DNA from: Polyangiaceae bacterium
Lineage (GTDB): Bacteria > Myxococcota_A > Polyangia > Polyangiales > Polyangiaceae
Reading direction: 5' to 3'
Length of the DNA stretch: 64,000 nt
NCBI GenBank assembly: GCA_016712345.1
Contig: JADJRH010000011.1
Span: forward strand, 3,038,001 to 3,102,000
Part shown: one piece after another, positions 54,621-63,935 of the stretch
Numbering within the stretch: position 1 is the first letter of the stretch
Layout of the letters: each line of letters starts with the position of its first letter
Translations under genes and position numbers: made by a program
The notes under the pieces: model-generated
What the model was told of the DNA's origin: nothing
Seen by the model: the letters and a program-made list of their open reading frames with translations, nothing else
The model's database searches: none

Positions 54621-55058
54621 CTACCCTACCCGTCCAATCTGCATGGATCGATGGTCTGCGAGCGTACACCTGTCTTGTATAACATCCACACCGATCGCCT
54701 GAACCGCCTGCGAAAACGCATCGTTTCGAATGCCCAGTTGAAGCCAAACCAACTTGGGTTTGGGGGACATGGCCCCCAGATCGTCCAGGTGTCCCATCAG
54801 GAGATCGGGCCGGCGAAACACGTCGACGATATCCACCCGTTGGTTGACCTCGGCAAGTGTTGCGCGAACATTTTCACCCCAAAGGCGCTGACCCGCGAAA
54901 AGAGGGTTCACCGGAATGATGTGGTACCCCTGGCTGTACAGATACTCCGGCACGTAACACGCCGGTTTTTCAGGCTGGTTGTGCGCGCCGAGAACAACAA
55001 CTGTTCGGGCGTTGCGAAGCACCTCGGAGATCTGTTGTCGGCTCAAAAGTTCGGCCAT
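54621..55058 (-). CDS. CoA-binding domain protein (YccU-like)
   Basis: 145 residues from ATG 55058; the frame is open to 55118. Rossmann-like CoA-binding fold: ARTVVVLGAHNQPEKPACYVPEYL, GYHIIPVNPLFAGQRLWGE, VDIVDVFRRPDLL and LVWLQLGIRNDAF, ending with DRCTLADHRS. This matches the COG1832 family, of unknown physiological role. Divergent from the PLP enzyme and co-directional with mutH. Confidence 0.85.
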   Translation of the reverse strand: MAELLSRQQISEVLRNARTVVVLGAHNQPEKPACYVPEYLYSQGYHIIPVNPLFAGQRLWGENVRATLAEVNQRVDIVDVFRRPDLLMGHLDDLGAMSPKPKLVWLQLGIRNDAFSQAVQAIGVDVIQDRCTLADHRSMQIGRVG

Positions 55059-55116
55059 GAGTTTATCCTCGTGCAGAAAGTCGCCGCCGCGTTGCGAATC
55101 GACTAGCCTCTGCACC

Positions 55117-56394
55117 ATGGCAGATCCGAGAGCGGCACGAAACCGTTTTTCTCACACGCACCCGCAAACCCGCTCCGTTTCGGAGGGGTTTGACCCCGCG
55201 TTGAGCGTGGGTGTCGTACGGTCGCCGATCTACCCGGTGTCCACATATTGTTTTGAGTCCGCCGAGCAGGCGGCCTATTGGTTTGAGGTGGCATTGGGTA
55301 AAACGGCGGCACCGGCGGGTGCTCGCCCAGAACTGATCTACGCGCGACTAAACCACCCCAACGGCGAGATGTTTGAAGATGCGCTCCGCGCTGTTGAAAA
55401 AGGCGCTCGGGCAGCGGCGGTTTTTTCAAGTGGGATGGCCGCAATTACAACAACTGTGTTGACCCTTGTAAAGCCGGGCCAAACCCTGCTTTACCAACGG
55501 CCTGTGTACGGCGGAACAGACCACTTTTTTCGCCACATGTTGCCCGAGTGGAATGTCAAAGCGGTGGCAGTACCCGAAGGTGGATGGGATGACGCCCTTT
55601 CTACCCATGCAGCCGAGTTGGCGCTTGTGTACATCGAAACGCCGGCCAACCCAACGCTGCATATGATTGATCTCCAAAACGTGCACGAAAAGATGAAGCG
55701 GCGCGGCGCTCAAAAGGCATGGCTCGTGGTGGACAACACATTTTTGGGGCCGGTGTTTCAATCACCCCTTTTGCACGGGGCGGATTTGTCGGTGTATTCC
55801 GCCACCAAGTTTTTGGGCGGTCATTCAGACTTGGTAGCGGGAGCCGTCACCGCCAAAGATGTGGAGCTGCTTGCGAAGATTAAAGCAACAAGGGCATTTT
55901 TGGGGGCTATTTGTGAGCCCTTTACCGCATGGCTTTTGCAGCGAAGCATGGCAACGTTGTGGCTGCGGATGATCAAACAGAGTAAAAACGCGGTGAAGCT
56001 CATTCAGGTATTAAAAACGCACCCAGCTGTAAAAAAAGTATACCATCCCAGTTTGTTTGTGGGAGAGCAGGCTCGCGTTGCCGAAAAGCAGTGCAACGCG
56101 CCCGGCTCGATGATCGCTTTTGAGTTGGAAGGTGGGCAGCCGGCGGCATTCAGATTTTTAAATGCGCTTACCCTCGTTAAGTTGGCCGTATCACTTGGAG
56201 GGGTAGAATCGCTTGCCTGTCACCCCCGCACCACCACCGCGTCTGAAATGTCAGAAGAAGATCTTGCCGCCGGAGGCGTGACCGAAGGGCTTGTCAGATT
56301 GTCTGTTGGAGTTGAGTATTGGCGGGACATCGCAGCCGACTTGCAGCGCGCGCTGGACGCGGCCATTGCCGTCCCCACGAACGAAGGCACCTGA
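55117..56394 (+). CDS. Cys/Met metabolism PLP-dependent enzyme (cystathionine gamma-synthase/methionine gamma-lyase family)
   Basis: 425 residues from ATG 55117. Fold-type I motifs: YARLNHPNGEMFEDAL, VFSSGMAAITTTVLTL, YGGTDHFFRHMLP, ALVYIETPANPTLHMIDL, VDNTFLGPVFQSPL and PLP lysine in SVYSATKFLGGHSDLVAGA. C-terminal GVESLACHPRTTTASEMS matches the family. It catalyses C-S bond formation or cleavage in sulfur amino acid metabolism; which reaction is not clear from motifs alone. Cytosolic. Confidence 0.88.
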   Translation: MADPRAARNRFSHTHPQTRSVSEGFDPALSVGVVRSPIYPVSTYCFESAEQAAYWFEVALGKTAAPAGARPELIYARLNHPNGEMFEDALRAVEKGARAAAVFSSGMAAITTTVLTLVKPGQTLLYQRPVYGGTDHFFRHMLPEWNVKAVAVPEGGWDDALSTHAAELALVYIETPANPTLHMIDLQNVHEKMKRRGAQKAWLVVDNTFLGPVFQSPLLHGADLSVYSATKFLGGHSDLVAGAVTAKDVELLAKIKATRAFLGAICEPFTAWLLQRSMATLWLRMIKQSKNAVKLIQVLKTHPAVKKVYHPSLFVGEQARVAEKQCNAPGSMIAFELEGGQPAAFRFLNALTLVKLAVSLGGVESLACHPRTTTASEMSEEDLAAGGVTEGLVRLSVGVEYWRDIAADLQRALDAAIAVPTNEGT

Positions 56395-56445
56395 GACAAC
56401 CATGGGTAGGTGACCGGTTTGGCGGGCCACCTCGGAGATGTACAC

Positions 56446-56700
56446 ATGAGAAACAAACGCGGAAGTTGCCCTCACTACAATGGAGAACCCTCAACTGCTC
56501 CGGCCACGCCGCACTGCGCCGAATGTGGCTCCACGTCGAGCCTTCGGGTATGTGTCACGTGCGGGCACGTGGGGTGTTGTGAATCTCAAAAGGGTCACAA
56601 TACGGCTCACGCCAAGGCCGCGGGGCACCCGATTATCAAATCACTGCCCCTCGGTGAACACTCGTTTACGTGGTGCTACACGTGCAATAGCTACGTTTAA
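56446..56700 (+). CDS. UBP-type zinc finger domain protein
   Basis: 84 residues from ATG 56446 with CGGAGATG upstream. Zinc ligands follow the ZnF-UBP pattern: CPHYN, HCAECGSTSSLRVCVTCGHVGCCES, GHNTAHAKAAGHPI and SFTWCYTCNSYV. In eukaryotes the domain binds ubiquitin's C-terminal Gly-Gly. Bacterial stand-alone versions are short and their ligand is unknown. It lies 52 bases after the PLP enzyme. Confidence 0.85.
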   Translation: MRNKRGSCPHYNGEPSTAPATPHCAECGSTSSLRVCVTCGHVGCCESQKGHNTAHAKAAGHPIIKSLPLGEHSFTWCYTCNSYV

Positions 56701-56751
56701 GCCGCAAGCACCACGTCGGCCTCGTTCAAGAGCGGCGAGCGTTCATGCGCG

Positions 56752-56817
56752 TCATGGTGCGCGGCCCTTTGCAACCCCTTGCTTGAGCCCCTCTTGGCGT
56801 CCCTCTTCAATGAGCTG
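56752..56817 (-). pseudogene. Remnant of an Rpn/Uma2-like C-terminal tail
   Basis: Directly after the TAG of the neighbouring hypothetical protein, and in the same frame, the minus strand encodes QLIEEGRQEGLKQGVAKGRA before a stop. Such EGxxEGxxxG tails are typical of Rpn-like and related transposon-associated nucleases. No matching body is visible, so it may be a relic or the last part of the upstream gene beyond a stop. Confidence 0.3.
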
Positions 56818-57612
56818 CTACTTTACTTCTTCACCCACTGTATCGATGACATTTGAGTTGGCATTTTCAGGGACCGGTGGAAGATCACTGTCGACCTGAA
56901 TATCACCTTCTACCGCCGCGCGAAGCACACCTTCCATTGCGGTGACCTTGTTGGGATTGGCGGAAAGCGCTTTGCGCAGCTTGTCACCCCCTTCAGTGAA
57001 CACCTCACCCTTGTCAGGTTCGACCTGCTGACCCAGGGTAGAATGCTCTACCTCGTGGTTGAGCGCGGCGCTCAAGGTTCGACGGAGGGCTCCCCGATCT
57101 TCGCGAGCGGCAAGCTTTTGTTCAAACGTGGATTGGGCAGAAGCAAGCGGGTCAACCTCGGCCTTGTCTTCTACTCGCTTTTTGCCTTCTCCCCCGGAAA
57201 ATGCGGCCGCAGCCGCGGCGAAGGCCCACCCCGCTTCTTTTTTGACGGCGGGATCGTCGGCGGACACAACGGGTAGAAACGTACCTTCTGCCGCAACGGC
57301 TTCGTCGTAAGAACTTTCAGGCGGCGCGTCCCCCGAGAGAATGAAAAGCCCCCGGTCGTCGGTGTGAGCATCGAGCGCTTTTCCAAGCAGAGAACGAATG
57401 GCCACCGCCACTTCTTCTACCGAGTCAAACGCGGCGAAGGGAACCACAAGCGACCCGCCCGAGATCGCAAACGCATGGAAGATTGCCCCTCCGGCGCTTG
57501 TGTACCCTTTCCACCCATCGGAGGAGAAAGGCGCGCGCACGTCGGAAGGTTCTAAACCGGCTACAAGCGAATTGAGCGGAGCGCGAACAACGGCAATTTT
57601 TCCTACCGGCAT
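56818..57612 (-). CDS. Hypothetical protein, Ala/Glu-rich
   Basis: 264 residues. I recognise no family. An N-terminal alpha/beta part (about 1-135; MPVGKIAVVRAPLNSLVAG, GLFILSGDAPPESS) is followed by an Ala-rich stretch, then helical charged segments with DKLRKALSANPNKVTAMEGVL, and an acidic tail. No signal peptide or membrane segment. The C-terminus may have been altered by insertion of an Rpn-like tail next to it. Upstream of the htrA-like gene's end by 48 bases on the same strand. Confidence 0.55.
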   Translation of the reverse strand: MPVGKIAVVRAPLNSLVAGLEPSDVRAPFSSDGWKGYTSAGGAIFHAFAISGGSLVVPFAAFDSVEEVAVAIRSLLGKALDAHTDDRGLFILSGDAPPESSYDEAVAAEGTFLPVVSADDPAVKKEAGWAFAAAAAAFSGGEGKKRVEDKAEVDPLASAQSTFEQKLAAREDRGALRRTLSAALNHEVEHSTLGQQVEPDKGEVFTEGGDKLRKALSANPNKVTAMEGVLRAAVEGDIQVDSDLPPVPENANSNVIDTVGEEVK

Positions 57613-57660
57613 GGGGCGTTGCTACCAGAATCGAATGGCGGCGTCACCGGTAGAATCGGT

Positions 57661-59061
57661 TTATTTGTGATAACCGCCGGGCGGAGGAATTTGCAAAATG
57701 GGATACCCAGGATCGGTCCCGGCAGCCGGCGTTTGCGGGGCCGGGGGCGCCGCGTAAGGAGCCTGAGGCGGAGCGCCGTAGGGTGGCATTCCATGGGGGG
57801 GTGCGGCAAATGGCGGCGCAGCTTGGGGAGGTTGGCCGTACGGACCCGTCTGGGGAGGTTGACCATACGGGCCCTGGGCGGGTTGACCATACGGACCCGC
57901 CGGTGGAGCGTGGGGAGGTTGGCCGTAGGATGAACCACCGTAGAGCGGTGCCGCAGCGGCAACCTGCGGTGGACCCAGCGCGGTGGGAGCGGCCGGAGCC
58001 GACTGGACGGGCGGTGCGCTGAACAGCAGACTTGTCAGCTTGCGAGGCGCCTCCACACCCTGGTTTGCCACCAGATCGATCGCCCATGTTGCCTCTTCAA
58101 GATCAAGGCCGGCCGCACGGCGAGAAACACTTACAAACAAGGCATTTTCAACAACGTTGACAATCGCACCCCCCACCTCGGGGCCACCCGACAATTCTAG
58201 AAGTTTGAGTAGAAATGGAGCGTTTTGTCGTTCACCGGGCCCGAGCGCCAAAATCTGACATCGAGTTGTAAAGAGCCCTTCTTTGAGACTCACGGTCACC
58301 TGTGCACCCTTGTACTTGAACTTGATCCACCCCTCTTCCGCCTTTTCTTCTTCAATGGCTCCGCGACCCGCGATGACCAGGGCATTCACCGCTCGCTTTA
58401 CAACTTCTTCGGTATTGGTGCGCTCGTCGGCTTGAGTCAGAAGCTCGGTTGGAATGCGCACAATATTGGACCGGAGGAGCCTGCGGACATGCCGAACATA
58501 GTCACCGGCAATGTGGCCCGGTACCGCAAAACCAAGGCCCTGCGAGTTGGAAAGGATCATGGTGACAATACCAATGAGCCTACCCATGCGATCTACCAAC
58601 GGCCCACCTGAATTGCCGGGATTGATGCTGACGTCGGTTTGTACGTAGTACTCTTTTTCAAACTCGCGGTGCGGGTTTGACACAATGCCGCGAGCCATGG
58701 AGAAACGACAGCCCCGCGGGTGACCCAGAGCGAACACTTCTTCCCCCACCACATAGTCGTCGGCGATGTCAGTATTCACATCAAGAAACGAGGGAGAATT
58801 GAGAGCGATCTTCACAATGGCAAGATCGTGGTGCGGGCTTTGGTGTACACCCACTCCGCGCACATCTTTGCCGTCGGCCAAGATGACGCGGTAGGGGCCG
58901 AGGCTGGGTGCAACGTGTTTGTTGGTAAGAACAAACCCGTCGGGGCCGACGAGCACGCCGGTTCCAACCCCTTGGGCATCTTCAATGAGCACAATTTGCG
59001 AAGCGCGCAGGTTGAGCGCGTCCCGCGAGGGATCGGTGGCATTGGGTAGAGCCGACGACAT
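57661..59061 (-). CDS. HtrA/DegP-like S1C serine protease with Pro/Tyr/Gln-rich tail
   Basis: 466 residues from ATG 59061. Trypsin-like core (about 5-190) with catalytic His in LTNKHVAPSLG, Asp in HHDLAIVKIAL and Ser in INPGNSGGPLVD. Residues about 230-360 form a PDZ-less accessory domain. The tail (about 375-460) is a low-complexity YGQPP/PPYG array, likely disordered. No signal peptide is seen, unusual for HtrA, so it may act inside the cell or be tethered by another protein. Confidence 0.82.
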   Translation of the reverse strand: MSSALPNATDPSRDALNLRASQIVLIEDAQGVGTGVLVGPDGFVLTNKHVAPSLGPYRVILADGKDVRGVGVHQSPHHDLAIVKIALNSPSFLDVNTDIADDYVVGEEVFALGHPRGCRFSMARGIVSNPHREFEKEYYVQTDVSINPGNSGGPLVDRMGRLIGIVTMILSNSQGLGFAVPGHIAGDYVRHVRRLLRSNIVRIPTELLTQADERTNTEEVVKRAVNALVIAGRGAIEEEKAEEGWIKFKYKGAQVTVSLKEGLFTTRCQILALGPGERQNAPFLLKLLELSGGPEVGGAIVNVVENALFVSVSRRAAGLDLEEATWAIDLVANQGVEAPRKLTSLLFSAPPVQSAPAAPTALGPPQVAAAAPLYGGSSYGQPPHAPPAGPYGQPAQGPYGQPPQTGPYGQPPQAAPPFAAPPHGMPPYGAPPQAPYAAPPAPQTPAAGTDPGYPILQIPPPGGYHK

Positions 59062-59200
59062 GTCGCGAACGTAACTGAAACCCCGCTCAAGACGCAACGA
59101 CCTCTGTTTTTCAACGGGGTGGAACAATCTCCCTTGACGCCGCGCTTCGGGCGGAAAAGGGTGCGGCGAACACTGCACCTACGTTGTTTGGAGGATGGTT

Positions 59201-59611
59201 ATGGGGCTTTTCGATGGTTTCGGAGGACAGGACATTCAACTCACGCCGAAGCTCGCCCTCGTGGCCGCCATGGTGTACATCAGCGCAGCCGACGGTCATC
59301 TCGATGACAACGAGGCAAGCGATATTCTCAAAGTTGTTCCCGATGGGCGTACACTTGAGACGGCGCTTCAATATTGCCGCCGAACCGGCTTTCAGCAGTA
59401 CCTTGACGCGGCGACGCGCATCCTTTCGCCACAACAAAAAATGTGCATCATTGTCAACTGCGCCGACATGGCCATGGGTGACGGTTACCTCGCACCTGAA
59501 GAGCAGCGCCAACTCATGTACATGGCGCAATACTTCCAAATCCCGGAAGCGCACCTCCACCCGTACATTCAAACGCTCATGCTCAAAAACAACCTGTCGA
59601 TCTTCGGCTGA
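59201..59611 (+). CDS. TerB-like domain protein
   Basis: 136 residues from ATG 59201, six bases after GGAGG (59190-59194). Helical TerB-type pattern with two acidic metal-like loops: AMVYISAADGHLDDNEASDIL and CADMAMGDGYLAPEEQRQLMYM. TerB-like proteins sense or buffer metal or oxidant stress at membranes; the exact role is unknown. A second TerB-like domain occurs in the PPP phosphatase at 45.4-47.1 kb. Confidence 0.75.
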   Translation: MGLFDGFGGQDIQLTPKLALVAAMVYISAADGHLDDNEASDILKVVPDGRTLETALQYCRRTGFQQYLDAATRILSPQQKMCIIVNCADMAMGDGYLAPEEQRQLMYMAQYFQIPEAHLHPYIQTLMLKNNLSIFG

Positions 59612-59639
59612 CAGGTTTGCCAACTGGCCGAGACGTTTC

Positions 59640-60428
59640 CTACCAACTCGCCGGTTCCATGTCCCTATAAAATCCGCCGCTCGGGCCACCGTCGGGTAGA
59701 AGAGCAGCCCACACCGGCGTCTCGGCACCATGCTCCACCGTGCGCGAAGCCCCCGCACCTCCCATGGCTGTTTGTACCCATCCCGGGCAAACAGCGTTTA
59801 CCAAAATGCGCCTCGGGTCGTTCGCGAGCATTCGCGAGAGCACCAACGCCAGCGCGTTCAACCCGGTTTTGGACACCGAATACGCCGAGGACGGCCAGCC
59901 CTGCGCGGAGTGATTTCCAGCGGCGACATCGGTGACAAACTTCCCCATGAGAGACGAGAGACCGGCCACCGTAAGATGGGGATCGGTAAACTTCGCCGCG
60001 AGGGACTTGGACATTCCCCTTCGATCTGCAAGGCCGCTCGACAGAAGAACAATTCGACCCCCGGCGCGCATTTGCGGCAAGAGTTTTTCGGTTACGCGAA
60101 GCGCTCCAAAAAAATTCACGTCCAGGGTTTTTCGAGCCACCTCACCGTTAAATCCATCCATCGCAATGCCGGCGTTATTGACAAGAATGTCGAGCCCGCC
60201 GTGCTCCGCGATCACATGGGCCGAAAGCGCGAGAACGGTATCCGGTTGAGTTACATCCAAAGGGTAAGGTTCTGTTTGGATGCCTTGACCCTTCAAACTT
60301 TCAGAAGCGGCGCGCGCGGCATCGTCGCTGCGGGCCGTGAGGATGACATGCACGCCGTTTTGAGCCAGTTGGCGCGCAATTTCAAGCCCGATTCCACGAT
60401 TGGCGCCCGTGACAACCGCCACTCTCAT
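59640..60428 (-). CDS. Short-chain dehydrogenase/reductase
   Basis: 262 residues from ATG 60428 with AAGGA upstream. Classical SDR: VVTGANRGIGLEIARQL cofactor loop, LVNNAGIAM, catalytic Ser in IVLLSSGLADRRG and YSVSKTGLNAL with YxxxK. Carbonyl-reductase-like, probably NADPH-dependent, as in CBR1-type enzymes. Substrate not defined. A GTGTACAC word overlaps the promoter region at 60442. Confidence 0.9.
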   Translation of the reverse strand: MRVAVVTGANRGIGLEIARQLAQNGVHVILTARSDDAARAASESLKGQGIQTEPYPLDVTQPDTVLALSAHVIAEHGGLDILVNNAGIAMDGFNGEVARKTLDVNFFGALRVTEKLLPQMRAGGRIVLLSSGLADRRGMSKSLAAKFTDPHLTVAGLSSLMGKFVTDVAAGNHSAQGWPSSAYSVSKTGLNALALVLSRMLANDPRRILVNAVCPGWVQTAMGGAGASRTVEHGAETPVWAALLPDGGPSGGFYRDMEPASW

Positions 60429-60494
60429 TGCGTTTTCCTTTGTGTACACAAAATCAACAATGGACTTACCGTTGGGTAGATCGAAACATGGTAC

Positions 60495-62616
60495 TCACCA
60501 CACCGTGCACGCGTCGGCGCGGCGCATGGGCGAGCCCACTTTGCACTGAAACGCTTCAGCAAACGCGGGGAAGTTGGACAGTGACCCGTTCACACGAAAA
60601 CGCGGATGTGAATGTGTGTCGGTGCCTGCGCGCAGACGAGCGTAGTCGTCTGTCATGACCGTGCACCACACCTGCCCAACGCTCAAGAAGAACTGCTGGT
60701 CTTCATTAAACCCGCCGGCTTCGAGCAGTTCAGGCGCGTCTTTTCGGAGCGATCGGTACGCCTGAAATGCGAGCATCACACCCGCGTTATCGGCGATGTT
60801 TTCACCGAGGGTGAGTTTGCCGTCCTGCTTTACACCGGGCAACACTTCATAGCTTCCATATTGTTTGACCATGCAGTCGGTGCGATCTGTAAATTGTTTT
60901 CGAACCGTGTCGGTCCACCAATTTTGGAGGTTTCCCTGACCGTCAAATTTGGAGCCTTTGTCATCGAACCCGTGGGTAAGTTCGTGCCCCACAACCATAC
61001 CCATCGCGCCGAGATTTACTGGAACGTGGGCCTTCACGTCAAAGAAGGGTGGCTGCAAAATCCCCGCAGGAAACACCATGTGATTAAGGGTGCCCCGGTA
61101 GTAGGCGTTGACGGTCGGCGGCGACATACCCCATCGCTCGCGATCAACGGGTTTACCCACTTTTGCCATTTTATAATTGAAGTCAAACGCGCGGGCGGCA
61201 AGCGCGGTGGCAGCCCAGTTTTTGTTGTCCACTGCAAATTCATACGTTCTGAATTTGCCGGGATAGCCTACGAGATAGGCCATTTTTGATAGTTTTTCTT
61301 TGGCCTTTTCTTTGGTGGCTTTGTCCATCCACGGCAGCTTCTCAACCTCTTCGCCAAACGCTTTGCCTACCTCGGCAACGTATTTTTCGGTGGCTTCTTT
61401 GGAGGCGGGGGTAAAGTATTTTTTTGACATAGGGCTGAGCAAGCACTTCACCCAAGGCTTGATCTGTGGCGGCAACGCAACGCTTCCACCGCGCGCGCTG
61501 CTCTTTTTGGCCGGAGATGGCGGCCTCCAACCTGAAGCTTTCTTGGTCAAACACTTTGGGCAGATGCGGAGCCGACGCGCGAAGGATGTGCCAGGTAAGG
61601 TAGTTTTTCCACAACGCCGGTTTTGTCGACTGAATCAGCTTTTCAAATCCTTCAAAAAAGGCGGGCGCTGTGACGTTGATATCGCTCACATCGGCGAAGC
61701 CCAACGTCTTGAAATAGTCGGCCCATCTGAGACCGGGAACAGCCTTTTCAACCCCTTCGCGATTGAGCTTGTTGTACATTTTGTCGGGGTCGCGGCGTTC
61801 GGTACGCGTTTTTGATACCTTTGCGAGTTCAGTCTCCAGCGCCATGATCTCGGCGGCGGCCGTTTTGGCATCTTTGGTAGAAAGTCCGCCCAACGCGAGC
61901 ATTTTTTCTACGTGGTCAAGGTAGGTTGCCCTGTGTTGTTTCGACTTGTCGTCCTCCTTTACGTAGTAGTCGCGATCGGGTAGACCGAGGCCCGCTTGGT
62001 CGAGCTGGGCAAGCATTTTGGTGGCATCTTTAAAGTCCTGCTCTTCAGCAATCTGAAACACCGCCCAGATTTTTCGCCTGTGAAGTTCTGCGAGCGCAAC
62101 CGAGAGGGTCTTTGCGTCTTTGACTTTTTTCACCGCGTCGAGGAGCGGCTTGATACCCGTCAGACCCGCCTTTTCAACGGCGGCTTCATCCATACAAGTT
62201 TGGTAATAAGGCCCTATTTGATCGGCAATTGGGTCTTCACCCCGCTTGGCTTTCACCGCGTCTTCCAAGATTGCCCGGAGCGCTTCTTCGTTGCGATTTG
62301 TGATGGAAACGAACGAGCGACTGTTGATCGGCCGGTCCGCGGGGACGGGATTTTTCACCATCCAATTGCCGCATGCGTATTGATAAAAATCGGTGCACGG
62401 ATCGATCGACTTATCCATGGCCTCGGCCTCAAGCCCGACGGCTGCCATGTCCACTTTTGTAACGGGTTTGGAGGGAGTTGCCGGTCCGGCGGAAGCGCTT
62501 GCCGATACGGTTGGAACGGGAACCACCTGGGGAGTTTCCGGCGGAGGCGGCTCACACGCGGCGGCAAATACAAGAAGGGAGGCAAACGAAGCGGCAACGA
62601 CGGTAGGTGAGCGCAT
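60495..62616 (-). CDS. M13 family (neprilysin/PepO-like) metallopeptidase lipoprotein, frameshifted at about 61420
   Basis: ATG 62616; signal with lipobox FAAAC (about residue 21). N-terminal M13 domain (about 40-380). The frame breaks in a run of seven T at 61419-61425 (seven A in the gene sense); removing one joins QPYVKK to YFTPASKEATEKY. C-terminal catalytic domain: GHELTHGFDD (HExxH), ENIADNAG with the third zinc Glu, and NAYYRGTLNHMVFPAG substrate strand. Whole protein about 707 residues, normal for M13. Periplasmic or surface oligopeptidase. Confidence 0.85.
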
Positions 62617-62681
62617 CGCCGCGCGTTCTAGGCGGACAGCGAGGCGACGTCAACCGGGTGACACAAATGCGAAAGGAGCGA

Positions 62682-63818
62682 TCACAAATTGCCCACAAAT
62701 CGCGTGAGTTTAAACGGATCCGGGGTTTGGTCGAGCGCGTAGCGAATGGCTTGACCGTTGAGCAGGTAGAGTCCACCGGGGGTACTCACAACGTCGGTCA
62801 TCCCATCGGGAACATCGACGGCTGTGGCATTCACCGAAGAGAAGTCGGCCAGGGTGGGTGACACTTTTACAAGTTCGCTGGAAAATGCAACGTAGAGATC
62901 ACCGTCATGGTAGACCATTCCGTCGGCGCCTGACAAAAACGCCGCATCGGCAAAATCGCCGGAGATGTCAATGTCCAACACGTCACCGGTATTGAGATCT
63001 ACCCGTGCCAGACGAGAGGGTAGATAGATCGCCGCGATGATTGCACTTTCGTCTGGGAGGGTTACGGCGGCGTTTTGCCCGATCAAAGCGGCCACGAGAA
63101 CATCGCTCCAAGCAAACAACGAGGCGCCGAAGTCGATATCCACTTTGTACACATTGCCAAAGTCGCGATCGACTACGTAGGCCAAACCGTCGCTTGTCAG
63201 GGTCAGATCTGTACACGTGGCTTCAGGATCGGCGTCTGACAGTGGAAACACGGCCTGGCGCGTTCCCGTTTCAAGGTCAAAAACCCAAACATACCCATCG
63301 TACGCGGGGTCGGCATCGGTGTCCGTCAAGTCCTCCATAGCGCATACCCACAGGCGTCGCCGTTGTTCGTCGACGGCCATTCCAAGGGTCCACCAAGCAC
63401 CGGGCGCGGTTTCGGTAAAGAGAACTGTTTCTTCGCCTGTGTTCGCGTCTACCTTGTGTACACTTCCATCACCGAGGCTCCCCACGTAGAATGCATGATC
63501 GACCGAATCGTAAATTCCACCTTCGGGGAACTGGGCGAAAAGCGGGTAGTCGTCCTTGAACGTCGGCTCAGGCTTGGTTGTACCGGTGGAAGTGGAACCG
63601 CCGGTGGGGTTGCTGCCGCCGATGGGGTTGCTGCCGCCGGTTGCGCCCGTGCCGCCGGTGCCTTGCCCACCGGAGCCGCCGACATTTTGGCTGGAGGTTG
63701 ACTCGGTACTCGATGTGCTCGAAGTGCCGAGATCGCCGCAGCCGGCGAGAAACATCATGGCCAAAACGCTGTACGAAAAATACTTTGATTTGGAAACGGT
63801 GGGGTGCCTGCGCGTCAT
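62682..63818 (-). CDS. Beta-propeller lipoprotein
   Basis: 378 residues. Signal with lipobox FLAGC (about residue 27), then a Ser/Thr/Gly linker (GGTGATGGSNPIGGSNP). The mature region (about 85-375) has repeated blades: GIYDSVDHAFYVGSLGDGSVH, GYVWVFDLETGTRQAVFPLSD and GLAYVVDRDFGNVYKVDIDFG, resembling SMP-30/NHL propellers. Likely surface or periplasmic; ligand unknown. Confidence 0.75.
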   Translation of the reverse strand: MTRRHPTVSKSKYFSYSVLAMMFLAGCGDLGTSSTSSTESTSSQNVGGSGGQGTGGTGATGGSNPIGGSNPTGGSTSTGTTKPEPTFKDDYPLFAQFPEGGIYDSVDHAFYVGSLGDGSVHKVDANTGEETVLFTETAPGAWWTLGMAVDEQRRRLWVCAMEDLTDTDADPAYDGYVWVFDLETGTRQAVFPLSDADPEATCTDLTLTSDGLAYVVDRDFGNVYKVDIDFGASLFAWSDVLVAALIGQNAAVTLPDESAIIAAIYLPSRLARVDLNTGDVLDIDISGDFADAAFLSGADGMVYHDGDLYVAFSSELVKVSPTLADFSSVNATAVDVPDGMTDVVSTPGGLYLLNGQAIRYALDQTPDPFKLTRFVGNL

Positions 63819-63935
63819 CGCGGCACCATGCGTTCACTTGGGCGCGATGGGTAGCATTGATGCTGCGACACCCTTTCGCAAAAATGAAACACCCCGGTTT
63901 TGCCAGGGGCGCCCGCAAAATCGCTCGCGACGGGT

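Noticed and set aside
54288..55106. 272-codon open frame on the plus strand
   Set aside because: Antisense to both the CoA-binding protein and MutH, which have clear family motifs.
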